64,000 bases of DNA. Source: CAVSCD01 sp963726335. Its GTDB lineage: Bacteria > Acidobacteriota > Aminicenantia > Aminicenantales > UBA8522. Location of the stretch: contig CAVSCD010000012.1 of NCBI GenBank assembly GCA_963726335.1, forward strand, positions 62,001 through 126,000, read 5' to 3'. The notes below the pieces were generated by a model. The model searched no databases, was not told the DNA's origin, and was given only the letters and a program-made list of their open reading frames with translations. Position numbers and translations under genes: made by a program. Positions 62,130 to 64,000 of this stretch are shown piece after piece; position 1 is the stretch's first letter, and every line of letters begins with the position of its first letter.

Positions 62130-63710
62130 ATGATGCGAAGGGTCAGGATCGGACTGGTCGGGCTCCTCGGCGTCCTGGTTTGCGCCCCGGCTTGGGCGCG
62201 TCCGCAACTGCGGGCTCAGCTCCAGGAGGATGTCGTCGTCGGCTGGTGGCTGGTTCCCGTCTATGCCGTGGACAGGGCGGGCGCTCCGGTCCTCGACCTG
62301 ACGGCCGAGGACCTGGAGGTCCGTCTCGGCGGCACCCCGGTCACGCCGTTCTCGCTCATCAGGAAGCAGTTCCAGCCGGCGGAAGCCCGGCTCGAGGCGC
62401 TCCCGCTCCAAGTCCCGCCCCAGAAGAAGATGGTCTTTCTCGTCTTTGACGCCGCTTTCTCTCCGTATCACCTCCTGGCCAGGGCCAGGACCATAGCGGA
62501 TACGGTGATCGCCCATTCGGACGGGAACTCCCAGTACGTGCTCCTGAGCATCGAGCCCGATATCGGTCTGAAATATATCGCCGGCCCGACCCGGGACCCG
62601 GACGAGGTTTCGAGGAGCCTGAAGAGGTTCCTCGCCGGGAAGAAGCAGGATTATCTCCTCGAATCCGCCAATTCGGAGCCGAGCGAACCCCAGAACGTCA
62701 ATTCGCCGGGCGATATCCTCAGCCCAAACTCCAACCAGGGCGCCAGGACGGGCATCAGCTTCTTCGGAACGCGCGATATGGCGGCGCTCAACCGGGACAT
62801 CGGCAACCGGACCGACGCGCTCGATAGACAGCGCCTCGTTTCCTCCTATACATCGTCGCTTCTGACCTTGAACCTTGTTCTCGGCCAATTCCGGGAATTC
62901 AGCAAAGTCGTCTATCTGTATTCGTGCGGCGTCACCGAGGGGGCGCTGCCCAGCCGGGCGGGCCCTGCCCTGTCCGCACCGGGGAGGGCATCCGGCCGGC
63001 CGGCCTTTCCGTCCGCCGATACGGCGGCCTACGACAGCCTGACCATGATCGGCCGCCGTCTCAACACGAGCGGCGCCATCCTTTTCCTTGTTAATCCGTC
63101 GGGAACAGGGGGCGACGGGAGGATCAGGGCCTCGGGCGAGCGATCGCTCAGGATCCTCGCCGGCGAGAGCGGCGGCCGCTATTTCGAGGGCGCCAAGAAG
63201 AAGATCAGTCGGCAAGTCAACGGTCTGGAGGGGGGATACTACGAGATCTCCTTCCGGGACGGGCCCGAGTACGAAGGGGACGATCTGGATCTTGAGGTCC
63301 GCTGCCGGAGGGCGGATGTCGAGATCCTGACGGTCAATAAGATCGGCCGGAAGAATGAATTCTCCGCTATGACCGATCTCGAGAAGGAAGTTTTGGTCCT
63401 GAACATCCTGAACAAGGGCCCCTTCGCTCTGGCCTACCCGAAGGTCAGGTTCGTCCCGGCCGACGATGTTTTCGCGGACGGCGGCTGGCTCGTCTGCCGG
63501 ATGCCGCTGCCGCCCGACCTGGCCAACTCCGAATGGACGGTCTTCAAGGTCGCCAGGAATCTCGAGACCGGGGCGATCTTCATCGACAAAGAGAGCGCCG
63601 TCCCCTCCGGCCCCTCGATCCAGACACGGATGAAATGGCGCGGCGAGGACTTCCAGCACGACCTGGTATTCGCCAACACCAGGACCGGGACAATCTTGGT
63701 CCTGGATTGA
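62130..63710 (+). CDS. VWFA-related acidobacterial domain protein
   Basis: 526 aa from ATG at 62130 (or 62133). Signal peptide (IGLVGLLGVLVCAPAWA). WWLVPVYAVDRAGAPVLDLTAEDLEVRL opens the acidobacterial VWFA-related domain (TIGR03436 type), followed by a von Willebrand A-like core (KKMVFLVFDAAFSPYHLLAR in place of a perfect DxSxS MIDAS), GGRYFEGAKK and NRDIGNRTDALDR. Probably a secreted or periplasmic protein-interaction module. The 60-65 bases upstream repeat ATATCAATTCCCCAATTTCG in inverted orientation, as at 11580. Confidence 0.88.
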   Translation: MMRRVRIGLVGLLGVLVCAPAWARPQLRAQLQEDVVVGWWLVPVYAVDRAGAPVLDLTAEDLEVRLGGTPVTPFSLIRKQFQPAEARLEALPLQVPPQKKMVFLVFDAAFSPYHLLARARTIADTVIAHSDGNSQYVLLSIEPDIGLKYIAGPTRDPDEVSRSLKRFLAGKKQDYLLESANSEPSEPQNVNSPGDILSPNSNQGARTGISFFGTRDMAALNRDIGNRTDALDRQRLVSSYTSSLLTLNLVLGQFREFSKVVYLYSCGVTEGALPSRAGPALSAPGRASGRPAFPSADTAAYDSLTMIGRRLNTSGAILFLVNPSGTGGDGRIRASGERSLRILAGESGGRYFEGAKKKISRQVNGLEGGYYEISFRDGPEYEGDDLDLEVRCRRADVEILTVNKIGRKNEFSAMTDLEKEVLVLNILNKGPFALAYPKVRFVPADDVFADGGWLVCRMPLPPDLANSEWTVFKVARNLETGAIFIDKESAVPSGPSIQTRMKWRGEDFQHDLVFANTRTGTILVLD

Positions 63711-63852
63711 TCGATTTTTTCCCGTCCGATTGATTATTACCCAAGATTCCCTTCCCGATGCGCCATCCCGGCCTTCGGAGGCCTATCAGGGTCATGTCCG
63801 TTTTTTGAGCAGGTGTGCTCGTCCGAGGACACGTTGAGCTGCGATCGGCACG

Positions 63853-63935
63853 AGAAACCCGGTTTCTTTACGTTTCGCGCGGTTCGAGTGATCAGTTCAG
63901 TGATCGCCTGGATTTATTAATTTATCAATAAATTA
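63853..63935. promoter_or_regulatory. Two palindromes upstream of a gene leaving the window
   Basis: AGAAACC-C-GGTTTCT (63853-63867) and TAATTTAT-CA-ATAAATTA (63918-63935) are perfect inverted repeats in the 63711-63956 gap. The second lies 21 bases before a possible ATG at 63957. They could be operators or, for the A/T-rich one, part of a promoter. Confidence 0.4.
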
Positions 63936-63956
63936 TAAATCGCAGGTGTCGAGGCC

Positions 63957-64000
63957 ATGAGCGTTGGAATCGAGGCGCGAATCCGGGCGAAACTGGCACG
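63957..64000 (+). CDS. Possible start of a gene cut by the window edge
   Basis: ATG at 63957 after GTCGAGG, reading MSVGIEARIRAKLA to the end of the window. The opening resembles BolA-family N-termini, but 14 residues cannot decide. An A/T-rich palindrome sits just upstream. Confidence 0.25.
   Translation, partial: MSVGIEARIRAKLA

Noticed and set aside
1..64000. CRISPR arrays, tRNA or rRNA genes, phage or transposase genes
   Set aside because: No regularly spaced repeats, cloverleaf-like sequences, rRNA-like stretches or recombinase motifs were recognised by reading; a covariance-model scan would be needed to exclude small RNAs.

Overview
This is a GC-rich bacterial chromosome segment with about 40 genes. 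An Acidobacteriota/Aminicenantes-like source fits best. The support is an acidobacterial-type VWFA protein (62130-63710), an SBBP-repeat/VCBS giant (45546-48911), a DUF5916 outer-membrane protein (43378-45522), many secreted carbohydrate-active proteins, and no SusC/SusD pair that would point to Bacteroidota. This assignment is inference. No rRNA, tRNA, CRISPR array, prophage or transposase gene was recognised.

Layout. 1-11.3 kb: two large secreted paralogues with Ca-binding-like DxDxDG repeats and a DUF4861-type C-terminus lie on opposite strands (750-3626 and 8382-11240). They bracket a minus-strand group of Gfo/Idh/MocA oxidoreductase, DegT aminotransferase, aldo/keto reductase and YhcH-like protein. 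11.7-15.3 kb: a six-hairpin glycosidase-like lipoprotein and a secreted alpha/alpha-toroid protein. 15.3-19.8 kb: a minus-strand operon of SSS symporter followed by a sugar nucleotidyltransferase that appears fused to a GHMP kinase, a plausible import and salvage route to an NDP-sugar. 20.3-27.5 kb: ceramidase-like protein, MazEF-type toxin-antitoxin, mannonate dehydratase and a DUF4838-esterase fusion. 27.7-29.2 kb: AbiE-type toxin-antitoxin.

29.3-41.2 kb is the most distinctive region. It is a run of small membrane proteins (GlsB/YeaQ, 29-aa and 48-aa peptides, DUF3185-like), a B-lectin protein, a PKD/beta-barrel protein, an RNB ribonuclease, dodecin, a C39-like peptidase with TPRs and an M48 lipoprotein protease. 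Near-consensus sigma-54 promoters sit in it, two of them within duplicated upstream regions, and it encodes its own sigma-54 activator (37357-38776). I read it as an envelope/stress regulon.

41.3-64 kb returns to polysaccharide metabolism: beta-helix/propeller protein, DUF5916 protein, SBBP giant, subtilase, heparinase II/III-like lyase with a partner enzyme, HGSNAT-like DUF5009 membrane protein, Tat-exported aldo/keto reductase-ferredoxin, GH20 hexosaminidase and VWFA protein. Heparinase-like, HGSNAT-like and GH20 proteins together suggest use of an amino-sugar/uronic-acid polymer such as glycosaminoglycan.

Two features cut across the window. First, families of intergenic palindromic elements recur; three copies of one keep the same stems through compensatory changes. 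Second, at least seven genes carry apparent frameshifts, often at homopolymer or short-repeat runs, so assembly indels must be excluded before calling them pseudogenes.
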